From positions 62,001-126,000 of the forward strand of contig NZ_VFNL01000001.1 of assembly GCF_006715565.1 (NCBI RefSeq): 64,000 nt of DNA, given 5' to 3'. The notes under the pieces are model-generated. The model was not told the DNA's origin, made no database searches, and worked only from the letters and a program-made list of their open reading frames with translations. Shown one piece after another: positions 8,182 through 15,635 of this stretch (position 1 is the stretch's first letter; every line of letters starts with the position of its first letter). A program made the position numbers and the translations under genes. Origin of the DNA: Microbacterium sp. SLBN-154. GTDB lineage: Bacteria; Actinomycetota; Actinomycetes; Actinomycetales; Microbacteriaceae.

Positions 8182-9476
8182 AGACCACCGACATCGTGAG
8201 AATGGCGTCGAAGAACGCCTTCCGCAGCAAGCTGCGCACCACCCTCACCGTTCTGAGCCTCTTCGTCGGCGCCTTCACGCTGACCCTCACCACCGCCCTC
8301 GGGGCAGGCGTGAATGACTACGTCGAACGCCAGGTGGCCACGCTCAGCAACGGCGACATCCTCCTCGTCAGCCCCGCGGCGACGGTCGAGACCGGCGACG
8401 GTCCCACCGAGTACGACCCCGACGGCCGCCAGCAGGGCGCCGCGGGCAACCCTCTGACCTCCGGAACCCTGCTCAACAGCGACGACATCGAAGCGATCGA
8501 GCAGATCGACGGCGTTCGCAACGTCGAGGCGATCAGCGGGGTGACCGTCGACTGGATCGCCGAGTCGGGCTCCTCGTCCGACGCGCGCTACGAGATCGAC
8601 ATCAATCCGACATCCTCGATCGGCCAGAGCGACCTCGTCGCCGGCGAGCAGCTCGACCAGGAAAGCTCGCAGGACCAGATCGTGCTGCCCGAGGAGTTCG
8701 TCGACGCGCTGGGCTTCAGTGGCGCCGAGGAGTCGATCGGCAAGACCGTGGCCCTCGGATACACCGACGCCGCACAGCAGGAACAGGAGGTGACGGCCAC
8801 CGTCGTGGGCATCGCTCGCGAGAGCCTCTTCGCCGCGGGCGCCGGCGCCAACTCGGCGCTCACGACGGTCATCGCCGATGCCCAGTCGGCGGACGGAGCG
8901 CCCGACGCGTGGCCGCTCGCGGTCGCGCAGCTCCAGCCGGAGGACGGGGAGACCGTCACGGCGGAGGAGATTCAGCGGGTGAAGGACGACCTCGCCGACG
9001 CAGACCTTGCGGGGCAGACCATCGAGGATCAGCTGGGCATCGTCCAGACCATCATCAACGGCATCATCGGGGTGCTCAACGCCTTCGCCGTGGTCGCGCT
9101 CGTCGCAGCATCCTTCGGCATCATCAACACCCTCCTGATGAGCGTGCAGGAACGAACCCGCGAGATCGGCCTCATGAAGGCGATGGGCATGTCCAACGCC
9201 CGGGTCTTCACCCTGTTCAGTCTCGAGGCGGTCTTCATCGGATTCCTCGGCTCGGTGATCGGCGCCCTGGTCGCGATCGGGCTGGGCTCGGTGCTGTCCG
9301 TCGCCCTCGCCGACACCGTGCTCTCCGCACTCCCCGGACTGCAGATCCTCCTGTTCACCCCCGCGAACGTGATCGGCGTCATCGTCATCATCATGCTCAT
9401 CGCGTTCCTCGCCGGCGTGCTCCCCGCCCGTCGTGCCGCCCGGCAGGACCCCATCGAGTCGCTCCGGTACGAGTGA
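8178..9476 (+). CDS. FtsX/MacB-like ABC transporter permease
   Basis: 432 aa with the MacB topology: one N-terminal membrane helix (about 20-40, LTVLSLFVGAFTLTL), a large extracytoplasmic MacB_PCD domain (50-285) and three C-terminal helices at about 290-320, 340-370 and 385-415. The C-terminal FtsX motif ERTREIGLMKAMG is present. It overlaps the ATPase by ATGA and is followed 18 bases later by the TetR gene, making an ATPase-permease-regulator operon. Confidence 0.92.
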   Translation: MKTTDIVRMASKNAFRSKLRTTLTVLSLFVGAFTLTLTTALGAGVNDYVERQVATLSNGDILLVSPAATVETGDGPTEYDPDGRQQGAAGNPLTSGTLLNSDDIEAIEQIDGVRNVEAISGVTVDWIAESGSSSDARYEIDINPTSSIGQSDLVAGEQLDQESSQDQIVLPEEFVDALGFSGAEESIGKTVALGYTDAAQQEQEVTATVVGIARESLFAAGAGANSALTTVIADAQSADGAPDAWPLAVAQLQPEDGETVTAEEIQRVKDDLADADLAGQTIEDQLGIVQTIINGIIGVLNAFAVVALVAASFGIINTLLMSVQERTREIGLMKAMGMSNARVFTLFSLEAVFIGFLGSVIGALVAIGLGSVLSVALADTVLSALPGLQILLFTPANVIGVIVIIMLIAFLAGVLPARRAARQDPIESLRYE

Positions 9477-9494
9477 CCAAAGGAGCCGCAGATC

Positions 9495-10205
9495 ATGTCG
9501 ACCAGCCCGCCGAACCGCCGCCGCGACGCGGTCGAGAAGAGTGCCCTCATCGAGCGCGCTGCGATCGATCTTGTTCTCGAGCACGGCTACGAGGCGGTCA
9601 CGGTCGACATGATCTGCGAGCTCGCCGACGTGAGCCAGCGCACCTTCTTCAACCACTTCAAGACCAAAGACCTCGCCCTTCTCGGCCCGGGCGGTCCCAC
9701 CATCGACCGACGCGCGGCCCGCGAGTATGTCGCCACCAAAGGCCCGCTGCTGCAGGGCGCAGTCGAACTGATCCATATCGAACCCGGCCAGATGGCTGCC
9801 GACCCGTCGCTTCTCGCGGCCCGGATTCACGCGGTCGGCACGAGCCCCGCGCTGGTCGCGCGGCAGATGGAACGCCTCATCGTGATCGAGGAAGAGCTCA
9901 GGGAGGTCATCCAGCTCCGCCTCCGCACGCAATGGCCCGAGGAGGACGCGTCAGATCTTTCCGTGCAAGCGGAGCTCATCACCCATCTCCTTGCCGGGGT
10001 GATGCGATTCATCGCCATGAGCTGGGCCGACGACGTCCGGCGCGGGCAGCAACCGAAGATCGATCCCGTCCACGTCCGCTCCACCCTCGACAGCACGATC
10101 CGCAAGCTCGGGTCGGACGAGGTCGATCAGCGAAGCGGCCCGTCGGAGACCGCGGGGTCGGAGGTACCTGTCGCGGAATCCGGGAGGAGCAGTTCGTCGA
10201 CGTAG
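9495..10205 (+). CDS. TetR family regulator of the ABC exporter operon
   Basis: 236 aa. The HTH occupies residues 15-60, with VDMICELADVSQRTFFNHF as helix-turn-helix and recognition helix; the rest is a helical ligand domain. Located at the end of the exporter operon, it probably binds the TGCAG-N3-CTGCA dyads at 7381-7435 and senses the exported compound. Its last 79 bases overlap, tail to tail, the antiporter gene on the other strand; that stretch encodes a Ser/Gly-rich tail beyond the TetR fold. Confidence 0.9.
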   Translation: MSTSPPNRRRDAVEKSALIERAAIDLVLEHGYEAVTVDMICELADVSQRTFFNHFKTKDLALLGPGGPTIDRRAAREYVATKGPLLQGAVELIHIEPGQMAADPSLLAARIHAVGTSPALVARQMERLIVIEEELREVIQLRLRTQWPEEDASDLSVQAELITHLLAGVMRFIAMSWADDVRRGQQPKIDPVHVRSTLDSTIRKLGSDEVDQRSGPSETAGSEVPVAESGRSSSST

Positions 10206-11701
10206 CAGAACCGCCAGGTTTCGCCCGGTTCCGCGGAGGCGATGATCGGATGGCCGGAGGCGGTGAAATGCTCGGTGGCGTGACGCCCCGGCGAGTCATC
10301 GCAGCAGGCGATGTTCCCGCAGCTGGTGCACAGACGCAGATGCACCCACTCGAGGCCGTCCTCTCGGCACCGTCGACACTCCAACGGCCCGTCCGGCTCA
10401 TCGACGACGAGACTGTCGAGGTGCGTGCACTCTGCCGACGTGGTGAGCTCGCGAACGTAGGTGAAGTTGCCTCGGAACAGCCGGTCCGGGAGTATCCGCG
10501 CGAGCACATGAGAGCGTGATGCCGCGAGAGGGCTGAGCACCGCGAGAATCAGCAGGTAGAGCGCGACGAACGGACCGATCCTCTCGTCGAGACCGGCGGC
10601 GATCGCAAGCGACGCGAGAATGAGCGAGAACTCTCCTCGCCCGAGAAGCGTGAGGCTGATGTTCGCCGCGGCACGTTGATTGAGCCGGTACATCCGAGCC
10701 GCGATGACGCCGGCGATCACATTGAGCGTCACTGTGAGGAGCACGGCGAGGAGCGCGGGGAGGACGACGCTTCCGAGCTCGCGGACGTCGATGGTGAGCC
10801 CGAACGCGATGAAGAACACCGCCGCGAAGACATCCCGCAAAGGCAGCACGACGCGCTCGACCCGATCTTTCAGAGACGTCCGCGAGACGACGAGGCCGAT
10901 CATGAGCGCCCCGATCGCATCAGACACCCCCAACTCGGCGGAGGTACCGGCGACGAGGAAGACCAGGCCGACGACGCCGATGGTGAGCAGCTCCTCTTCC
11001 CGGCTTCGGATGACGGCGGCGATGACACGCCCCCCGAATCGCGCGACGACGAGCAGGACGAGGAGGAACAGGAAGCTCGTCCCGATGTCGACGACGAGTG
11101 CGAGCGGCGACTCCGCGTCACCGAGAATCGGCGTCAGGAGCGAAAGATAGAGGGCCAGGAACAGGTCTTCGACGACGATGATCCCGAGGATCAACGGGGT
11201 CTCCGCATTGGCGAGGCGGCGCAGCTCTATGAGGAGTTTCGTGACGATCGCGGAACTGGAGATCCCCAGGGCACCACCGATCACCAGGGCCTCACCGACG
11301 CCCCACCCCAGGAACAGTCCGAAGACGATGCCGCCGCTGACATTGAGACCGATGTACGTGAATGCGGCGAGGACGAGACGTCCGCCGCTGGCGCGCACCT
11401 GCTCGAGCGGGAACTCCACCCCGAGGTGGAACAGCAGGAGGACGAGACCCATCGTGGCCAGGAACTCGATGACCGCGGGATCGTCGATCAGCACGGGACC
11501 CGGCGTGCCCGGCCCGAGCAGGATCCCCGTTGCCATGAAGAACGGGATGGTCGGAAGACCGATCCGCCGACCGAGCCGGGCGAGCAGCGCCGCGACCAGC
11601 AGAAGCGCGCCGACGGCGATCAACTCGTTGATGGGGATCCCGAAAGGTGCACCCACGATGTTCACGCCGGGTGGCTGCACCTGGCTGTCGAAGATCGTCA
11701 T
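10127..11701 (-). CDS. CPA2-type cation:proton antiporter with C-terminal UBP zinc finger
   Basis: 524 aa. Residues 20-400 carry about 12 membrane helices of the KefB/KhtU (CPA2) type, including LFHLGVEFPLEQV, SSSAIVTKLL and a GRGEFSLILA motif. After residue 420 the protein continues not into an RCK domain but into a UBP-type zinc finger with the full Cys/His ladder (CTH, CRRC, CTSCGNIACC, then His near residues 473-484). The start overlaps nothing but is nine bases from the KhtT-like gene upstream in the same direction. The finger would be cytoplasmic; its ligand in bacteria is unknown. Confidence 0.88.
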   Translation of the reverse strand: MTIFDSQVQPPGVNIVGAPFGIPINELIAVGALLLVAALLARLGRRIGLPTIPFFMATGILLGPGTPGPVLIDDPAVIEFLATMGLVLLLFHLGVEFPLEQVRASGGRLVLAAFTYIGLNVSGGIVFGLFLGWGVGEALVIGGALGISSSAIVTKLLIELRRLANAETPLILGIIVVEDLFLALYLSLLTPILGDAESPLALVVDIGTSFLFLLVLLVVARFGGRVIAAVIRSREEELLTIGVVGLVFLVAGTSAELGVSDAIGALMIGLVVSRTSLKDRVERVVLPLRDVFAAVFFIAFGLTIDVRELGSVVLPALLAVLLTVTLNVIAGVIAARMYRLNQRAAANISLTLLGRGEFSLILASLAIAAGLDERIGPFVALYLLILAVLSPLAASRSHVLARILPDRLFRGNFTYVRELTTSAECTHLDSLVVDEPDGPLECRRCREDGLEWVHLRLCTSCGNIACCDDSPGRHATEHFTASGHPIIASAEPGETWRFCYVDELLLPDSATGTSDPAVSDGPLR

Positions 11702-11710
11702 CTCGGCAGG

Positions 11711-11956
11711 TCAGTCGGTGATGTACGAACCGTTGAGCACTGCTCCCAGGAGGCGGGCCTGTTCGGCGGAGAGCTCGATCACGGAGGTGGGATCGGTCGA
11801 GCTGTCCTCGAACGAGTAGATCTCGCGCCGGCCATCCCTGTGCTCGATGACCGACACTCGCTGTGGGGCCCGATTCCCGGCGACGTCGTACCGCGTCCCG
11901 ATACCCGGCATCTCGATTTTCCGCACATGGCTGCCCATACCGCTGATGATAAACAT
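11711..11956 (-). CDS. Stand-alone KhtT-like N-terminal domain (81 aa)
   Basis: 81 aa from ATG 11956, which has AGAGGA upstream. Residues 8-81 (RKIEMPGIGTRYDV, VSVIEHRDGRREIYSFEDS, ELSAEQARLLGAVLNGSYITD) match the N-terminal domain of the cation:proton antiporter regulatory subunit (KhtT-like). Known relatives continue for another ~80 residues into a TrkA-C (RCK_C) ligand-binding domain, which is absent: the stop falls at the domain boundary. It ends nine bases before the antiporter, so the two form an operon. Confidence 0.78.
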   Translation of the reverse strand: MFIISGMGSHVRKIEMPGIGTRYDVAGNRAPQRVSVIEHRDGRREIYSFEDSSTDPTSVIELSAEQARLLGAVLNGSYITD

Positions 11957-12071
11957 GCGGGTGCATCCTCTGCCACGACGGATTTCGCGAGCGCACGAGG
12001 ATGCGAACTCACGCTCGAAAGCCTCTCGGTGGCCGTGGGAGCATTCACGCCCGCGTTCCGCGGACTCGGCA

Positions 12072-12788
12072 TCAATCCTGCAACTGCTGCAGCACGGAGA
12101 AGAGGTCTTCGAGATGCCACGATTGAGCGATCTTGCCGTTCGAGAGCCGGTGGAAGTCGAACGCGCGGAACTCGACGATCCGGCCCGTCGGCGGCACGCC
12201 GAGGAACTCTCCGAGGTGCGTGCCCCGGGCGAGCACTCGTGTGGCGACCCGGTCACCGCTGACCAGGACGTCTTCCACGGTGACGCTCAAATCCGGGAAC
12301 GCCGCGCGAAGAAAGGCGACCGTTGCCGCGAAGCCTTCGACACCGGCCGGAACTCCCGGGGGAAGCGGAATGTCTTCCCAGCCGTCGGAGAGAAAGTCAT
12401 GCGTGGCGCTCGTGTCCCCGCTGGCCATCGCGTCGTAGAACCGCCGAACCGTCGCCTCCGGGTCGTTCAGCTCGAGCACACCTTCGTCCTGATTCTCGTC
12501 GACCCCCTCGACGAAGACCAATGTGCGATCGAGCGCCGTCTTGGCGATTTCGCGGGCCGGTGCGTACTCCGCGGAGTGGTACCACCGATGGATGTGCTGC
12601 ACGTCGGGGAACTCGATGAGAACCACCCGCCTGTCGGGTGCCCATTCGCCTTCGGCGATTTCGGCCTCGGCGGCAAGCACTCGGAATCGTCCACCGTATG
12701 CGGCGACGGCCGCGCTGGTCAGCTCGGCGTAGTGCCGGGCACCGGCTTCGTCGAGTACGGCGACGTGGGTAAGGCTGTATGCGGGCAT
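12072..12788 (-). CDS. DUF1330-SnoaL fusion protein
   Basis: 238 aa with two domains. Residues 1-100 are DUF1330-like (ferredoxin-fold dimer: LTSAAVAAYGGRFRVLAAE, VLIEFPDVQHIHRWYHSAEY). Residues 105-238 are a SnoaL/NTF2-like ester-cyclase type domain (VRRFYDAMASGDTSATHDFL, GVPPTGRIVEFRAFDFHRL, GKIAQSWHLEDLF). Such domains often act as monooxygenases or cyclases on small metabolites, but the substrate is not evident. It is divergent from the LysR gene at 12945, a likely regulator-target pair. Confidence 0.82.
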   Translation of the reverse strand: MPAYSLTHVAVLDEAGARHYAELTSAAVAAYGGRFRVLAAEAEIAEGEWAPDRRVVLIEFPDVQHIHRWYHSAEYAPAREIAKTALDRTLVFVEGVDENQDEGVLELNDPEATVRRFYDAMASGDTSATHDFLSDGWEDIPLPPGVPAGVEGFAATVAFLRAAFPDLSVTVEDVLVSGDRVATRVLARGTHLGEFLGVPPTGRIVEFRAFDFHRLSNGKIAQSWHLEDLFSVLQQLQD

Positions 12789-12885
12789 GACGGTCTACTC
12801 TCGCTCAAGTGATCGGGTCGCTGACAGGAGTGCTTCCACGGTCCTCTGGGTTTCCGCCGCGGCATCCCGTCTTTCCCAGACTGAG

Positions 12886-12935
12886 CCGGTTGCTCTCCGG
12901 TTGGAAACGAACATTCGACGTGAAGCCACAACCGG
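12886..12935. promoter_or_regulatory. Repeated CCGGTTG half-sites in the LysR divergent promoter
   Basis: Two direct copies of CCGGTTG (12886-12892, 12897-12903; 11 bp apart) and one inverted copy CAACCGG (12929-12935) lie between the DUF1330-SnoaL gene and the LysR gene. One-turn spacing on the same face fits a LysR-type binding region. Confidence 0.45.
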
Positions 12936-12944
12936 GCGCATGCG

Positions 12945-13829
12945 ATGCCTGATCTGCGGCAGCTCCGCGTCTTTCTCGAGGTCGCTCGGGAGTTGAACTT
13001 CACTCGGGCCGCAGCGGCGTTGTTCATGACGCAGCAGGCGGTCTCGAAGACGATCGGGCAGCTCGAGCGCGACCTGGGTGTTCTTCTCTTCGACCGGTCG
13101 ACACACGAGGTGACGCTCACGCCGGCGGGCGCCGAGCTGCAGCGCGGTGCACCCGCAGCCCTCTCCATGGTCGACGCAGTTCTCGAGCGCGTGCAGCGCG
13201 TCGCAAGCGGAACGGAGGGCACGGTCGAGGTCGGCGTGTCGCCCGCGCTCAGTCACGGAGAGCGACTTGCGCTGGTCGACGCGCTTCGCGTGAACGCACC
13301 ATCATTGTCTGTCGTCCTGCATGAACTTCGACCGGAGCACGTGCGTGCCGCCCTGCGCGACCGTCGCGTCGAGCTGATGTTCGCTCGGTCGGTCCTCGTA
13401 GCGCCCGACATCGACGGCGTTCCGCTTCGCGCGACGCCGGCACGGCTTTATGTGCCCGCACGCCACCGATGGGCCCAGCGAAGAGACGGTGTGCACCTTC
13501 GGGAACTCGATGGCGAGCGGCTTCTGGTTTGGAACGAACCCGGCACACCTCTGACCGATGGCCTCCTCCGCCTGGTCGCCGCGCACGGCGCGACGATCAC
13601 CCCCGTGTTGTCGAGGGCCAGCGGCCTGGGGATGTCGTTGAGCGACCTCTCCGAGCGGGATGTCGTGGCGATTGCACCGCCCGATGCGATCCGCGACCCC
13701 GAGATCGCGCAGATCGAGATCGCGGAACCGGTCTTGCTGCCCGTGGTTGCGATGTGGTTGCGCGGTTCGCGTCCGGCAACGGTCGACCGAGTGCTCGAGC
13801 ATCTGGGCGACGTACCAAGATCCGGATAA
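12945..13829 (+). CDS. LysR family transcriptional regulator
   Basis: 294 aa. HTH residues 1-60 are canonical: LRQLRVFLEVARELNFTRAA, then LFMTQQAVSKTIGQLERDLG. The effector domain follows from residue 88 (TVEVGVSPALSHGERLALVD) to the end. No clear Shine-Dalgarno precedes ATG 12945. The gene is divergent from the DUF1330-SnoaL gene with three CCGGTTG half-sites between them. A perfect 8-bp-stem hairpin follows its stop codon. Confidence 0.9.
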   Translation: MPDLRQLRVFLEVARELNFTRAAAALFMTQQAVSKTIGQLERDLGVLLFDRSTHEVTLTPAGAELQRGAPAALSMVDAVLERVQRVASGTEGTVEVGVSPALSHGERLALVDALRVNAPSLSVVLHELRPEHVRAALRDRRVELMFARSVLVAPDIDGVPLRATPARLYVPARHRWAQRRDGVHLRELDGERLLVWNEPGTPLTDGLLRLVAAHGATITPVLSRASGLGMSLSDLSERDVVAIAPPDAIRDPEIAQIEIAEPVLLPVVAMWLRGSRPATVDRVLEHLGDVPRSG

Positions 13830-13832
13830 CCC

Positions 13833-13853
13833 GCCCGACCGCGGAGGTCGGGC
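13833..13853. terminator. Hairpin between convergent genes
   Basis: GCCCGACC and GGTCGGGC form an 8-bp perfect stem with a 5-nt loop between the LysR stop (13829) and the end of the convergent gene at 13881. No T-tract follows, so function as a bidirectional terminator is likely but not certain. Confidence 0.6.
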
Positions 13854-13880
13854 ACACGACCTGGCAGCGTGCTTCGCGAT

Positions 13881-14087
13881 TCAGCTCCGGACAGTCTTGA
13901 AAGTCCGGAACAGAGCGTGGCCGATGATCATCACAAGACCGAGCGTGCCGACGGGGACGCCGACCATCGCCAGGATTCCCGCGCCGATGTTCGCATCCGG
14001 AGCCGTCGGGTCCAAGAGCAGAACCACGCCGACGAGCATGGCGAACCCGCACGCGAGAAGGGCGGTACCGATGTAGTGAATCTTCAT
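13881..14087 (-). CDS. Small two-span membrane protein (68 aa)
   Basis: ATG 14087 begins MKIHYIGTALLACGFAMLVG; an alternative GTG at 14111 adds eight residues. Two hydrophobic segments (about 8-26 and 38-58, the second GILAMVGVPVGTLGLVMIIG) predict two membrane helices with a short DPTAPDA loop. No family is recognised. AGGGAG lies just before ATG 14087 with short spacing. Confidence 0.65.
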   Translation of the reverse strand: MKIHYIGTALLACGFAMLVGVVLLLDPTAPDANIGAGILAMVGVPVGTLGLVMIIGHALFRTFKTVRS

Positions 14088-14266
14088 GATCTCCCTGAAG
14101 GCGTCAGACACCAGCTTCGAAGAACCCTACGCGGGGAAAGAGCACAGAAACATGGCCGAGACCTGACGACGCGGATCTCGAGGGGCCGCCCACAGCGCCG
14201 AGGGCCGTATCACACAAGGGTTCGACGCCGCCTGCCGGTCGCATCGGTCCGTCGATGCCCGGCTCA

Positions 14267-14297
14267 GGGCCGGCCGCCCGACCGGGGCGGCCAGCCC
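14267..14297 (-). terminator. Strong GC hairpin after the NTF2-like gene
   Basis: GGGCTGGCCGCCC pairs with GGGCGGCCGGCCC across a 5-nt loop on the minus strand, starting seven bases past the stop of the gene at 14304. No T-tract is present, as usual for actinobacterial stem terminators. Confidence 0.55.
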
Positions 14298-14303
14298 TGA
14301 CGC

Positions 14304-14762
14304 TCAGTCGTTCGCGATGGTGGCGAAGACACCGTCCGCCCCGCCGCGCAGCGCGTCAGCTGCAACCTGCGGGTTCCAGAAGTCGACGTATCGGGTGATC
14401 TTCCCGTCGGTCGTCTCGACGACGGAGATGTATGTCTGGTTGTAGGGCCGCCCCGTGGTCAGGGCAGTGCCGACGCTCGAGAACTCAGCGATGACCAGCG
14501 ACGGGTCGACGGTCTCATGAAAGACGAGGTCGGTGAACTGAACGTCGAAGTGCTTCGGGAAGTTCTGCATGTAGTCATGCAGTTCGGTTCTTCCGCTCAC
14601 CGCCTTCGGGAATCCCTCTGGACCGTAGGGGAACTCGAGCACGCCCTCGTCCGCGAACAGATCCACCCACCCGGGGATCCGGCCCGATGACAGGTACTCG
14701 AGGTGATTTCGGAAGGTCTGGCGCGCTGCTTCTCGCACCTTGTCAATGGTCGTGTCGGTCAC
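14304..14762 (-). CDS. NTF2/SnoaL-like protein
   Basis: 152 aa from GTG 14762, set by GAGGAG seven bases upstream; the upstream open frame to 14834 would run through the operator region. The NTF2-like cone fold is visible: ARQTFRNHLEYLSSGRIPGW at the start, VLEFPYGPEGFPKAVSGR, then IAEFSSVGTALTTGRPYNQT and the last strand ITRYVDFWNP. Such proteins act as isomerases, dehydratases or binding proteins. It is divergent from a TetR regulator and shares inverted-repeat operators with it. Confidence 0.85.
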   Translation of the reverse strand: MTDTTIDKVREAARQTFRNHLEYLSSGRIPGWVDLFADEGVLEFPYGPEGFPKAVSGRTELHDYMQNFPKHFDVQFTDLVFHETVDPSLVIAEFSSVGTALTTGRPYNQTYISVVETTDGKITRYVDFWNPQVAADALRGGADGVFATIAND

Positions 14763-14785
14763 GATTACTCCTCTCCTTTGGCCGC

Positions 14786-14902
14786 TTAACGCGAGTATTT
14801 TCGTCTTACACAGGTACGGTAACACGCTGCACATGAAAACGCGAAACTACTCGCAATAGGATCTGCGGCCCCATTTGGATGCGATGACTTTCGCGTTAAA
14901 GT
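14786..14902. promoter_or_regulatory. TTAACGCGA / TCGCGTTAA operators in the TetR divergent promoter
   Basis: TTAACGCGA (14786-14794) lies next to the start of the NTF2-like gene, and its exact inverse TCGCGTTAA (14891-14899) overlaps the TetR -10. The latter is embedded in ACTTTCGCGTTAAAGT (14887-14902), a 16-bp dyad with 5-bp arms; a further AACGCGA lies near 14839. TAAAGT (14897-14902) is followed by six bases and ATG 14909, so the dyad would block a leaderless promoter and allow autorepression. Confidence 0.6.
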
Positions 14903-14908
14903 GGGCCG

Positions 14909-15499
14909 ATGGATGATCCGGGGTCGCGTCGAGTCACGCGTCCGGGCGGTCGCTCCGCCCGCGTTCGCTCCGACGTTCACTCAGCGGTCTCGGCCCTCCA
15001 ATCGGAGAACCCGCTCGCCGAGATCACGATGGCGCGGATCGCGGAGCGATCGGGTGTCCACCTCGGCACTCTCTACCGCAGGTGGGGCAGCGTGGACGGC
15101 GTCCTGCTCGACGTCGTGAGTGAGCGGCTGAGCGCGCGCTCGCCGGTGCCTGATACCGGCGATTACGCGAACGACCTGCGGGAGTATGCGCGCCAGGCCG
15201 CGGAAGACCTTGCAGGCTCGGAGGGCGTGCTGCTTCTGCGTACGCTCGTCTCCGTGCGACTCGGGGACGGGGGCTCCTTACCGCCGGCGTTGTCGCGCCG
15301 GTTCGACGAGCTTCAGCACATGCTCGACCGCGCGGCGGCCAGGGGTGAGACCGTACCCACTTCCGAGGAGGTCTTCGAACTCGTCATCGCTCCGTTGTGC
15401 GCAAGCTTGCTGTTCGGCACCGATCCACCCCCGGTAGACCGGTTGGTCGAGAGGGTCGATCTCCTCGCCGCCCACGCGGCCCACGCCGAGGGCACGTGA
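14909..15499 (+). CDS. TetR family transcriptional regulator
   Basis: 196 aa. The HTH spans about residues 20-65 (ITMARIAERSGVHLGTLYRR, with W-G-S following), the remainder being an all-helical effector domain with the TetR_C pattern LLRTLVSVRLGDGG. The start is leaderless. It faces the NTF2-like gene across a 146-bp region with matching inverted repeats, so it probably represses that gene and itself; the inducer is unknown. Confidence 0.9.
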   Translation: MDDPGSRRVTRPGGRSARVRSDVHSAVSALQSENPLAEITMARIAERSGVHLGTLYRRWGSVDGVLLDVVSERLSARSPVPDTGDYANDLREYARQAAEDLAGSEGVLLLRTLVSVRLGDGGSLPPALSRRFDELQHMLDRAAARGETVPTSEEVFELVIAPLCASLLFGTDPPPVDRLVERVDLLAAHAAHAEGT

Positions 15500-15520
15500 G
15501 ACCCGGGAGTCTTCCTCTCA

Positions 15521-15568
15521 AAGCCCCGCGCACTCCGCGCGACGCTTCTCCCGATCCCCTTGAACGGA
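15521..15568. repeat. Intergenic hairpin repeat, copy 1
   Basis: AAGCCCCGCG...CGCGCGACGCTT followed by TTGAACGGA. A similar 47-bp sequence occurs at 29681-29727, with the same outer AAGC/GCTT arms, the same CGCGCGACGCTT core and TTGAACGGA at the same distance. It lies between the ends of the convergent TetR and sigma-factor genes, where a terminator would be expected. Confidence 0.45.
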
Positions 15569-15635
15569 GCGCGGCTCTTCACCGGTCTGTGGCCGCCACG
15601 TAGATCGGCGCTTCGCCCTCGAGCGGTCGGAGCGG

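Noticed and set aside
8058..9932. 624-codon open frame on the minus strand opposite the ABC permease
   Set aside because: It mirrors the real ABC transporter and TetR genes, has Asp/Glu/His-rich low-complexity composition typical of antisense frames in high-GC DNA, and resembles no protein family.
10676..12262. 528-codon plus-strand frame opposite the antiporter
   Set aside because: Highly acidic repetitive composition and no similarity; it is the reverse of the membrane-helix-rich antiporter.
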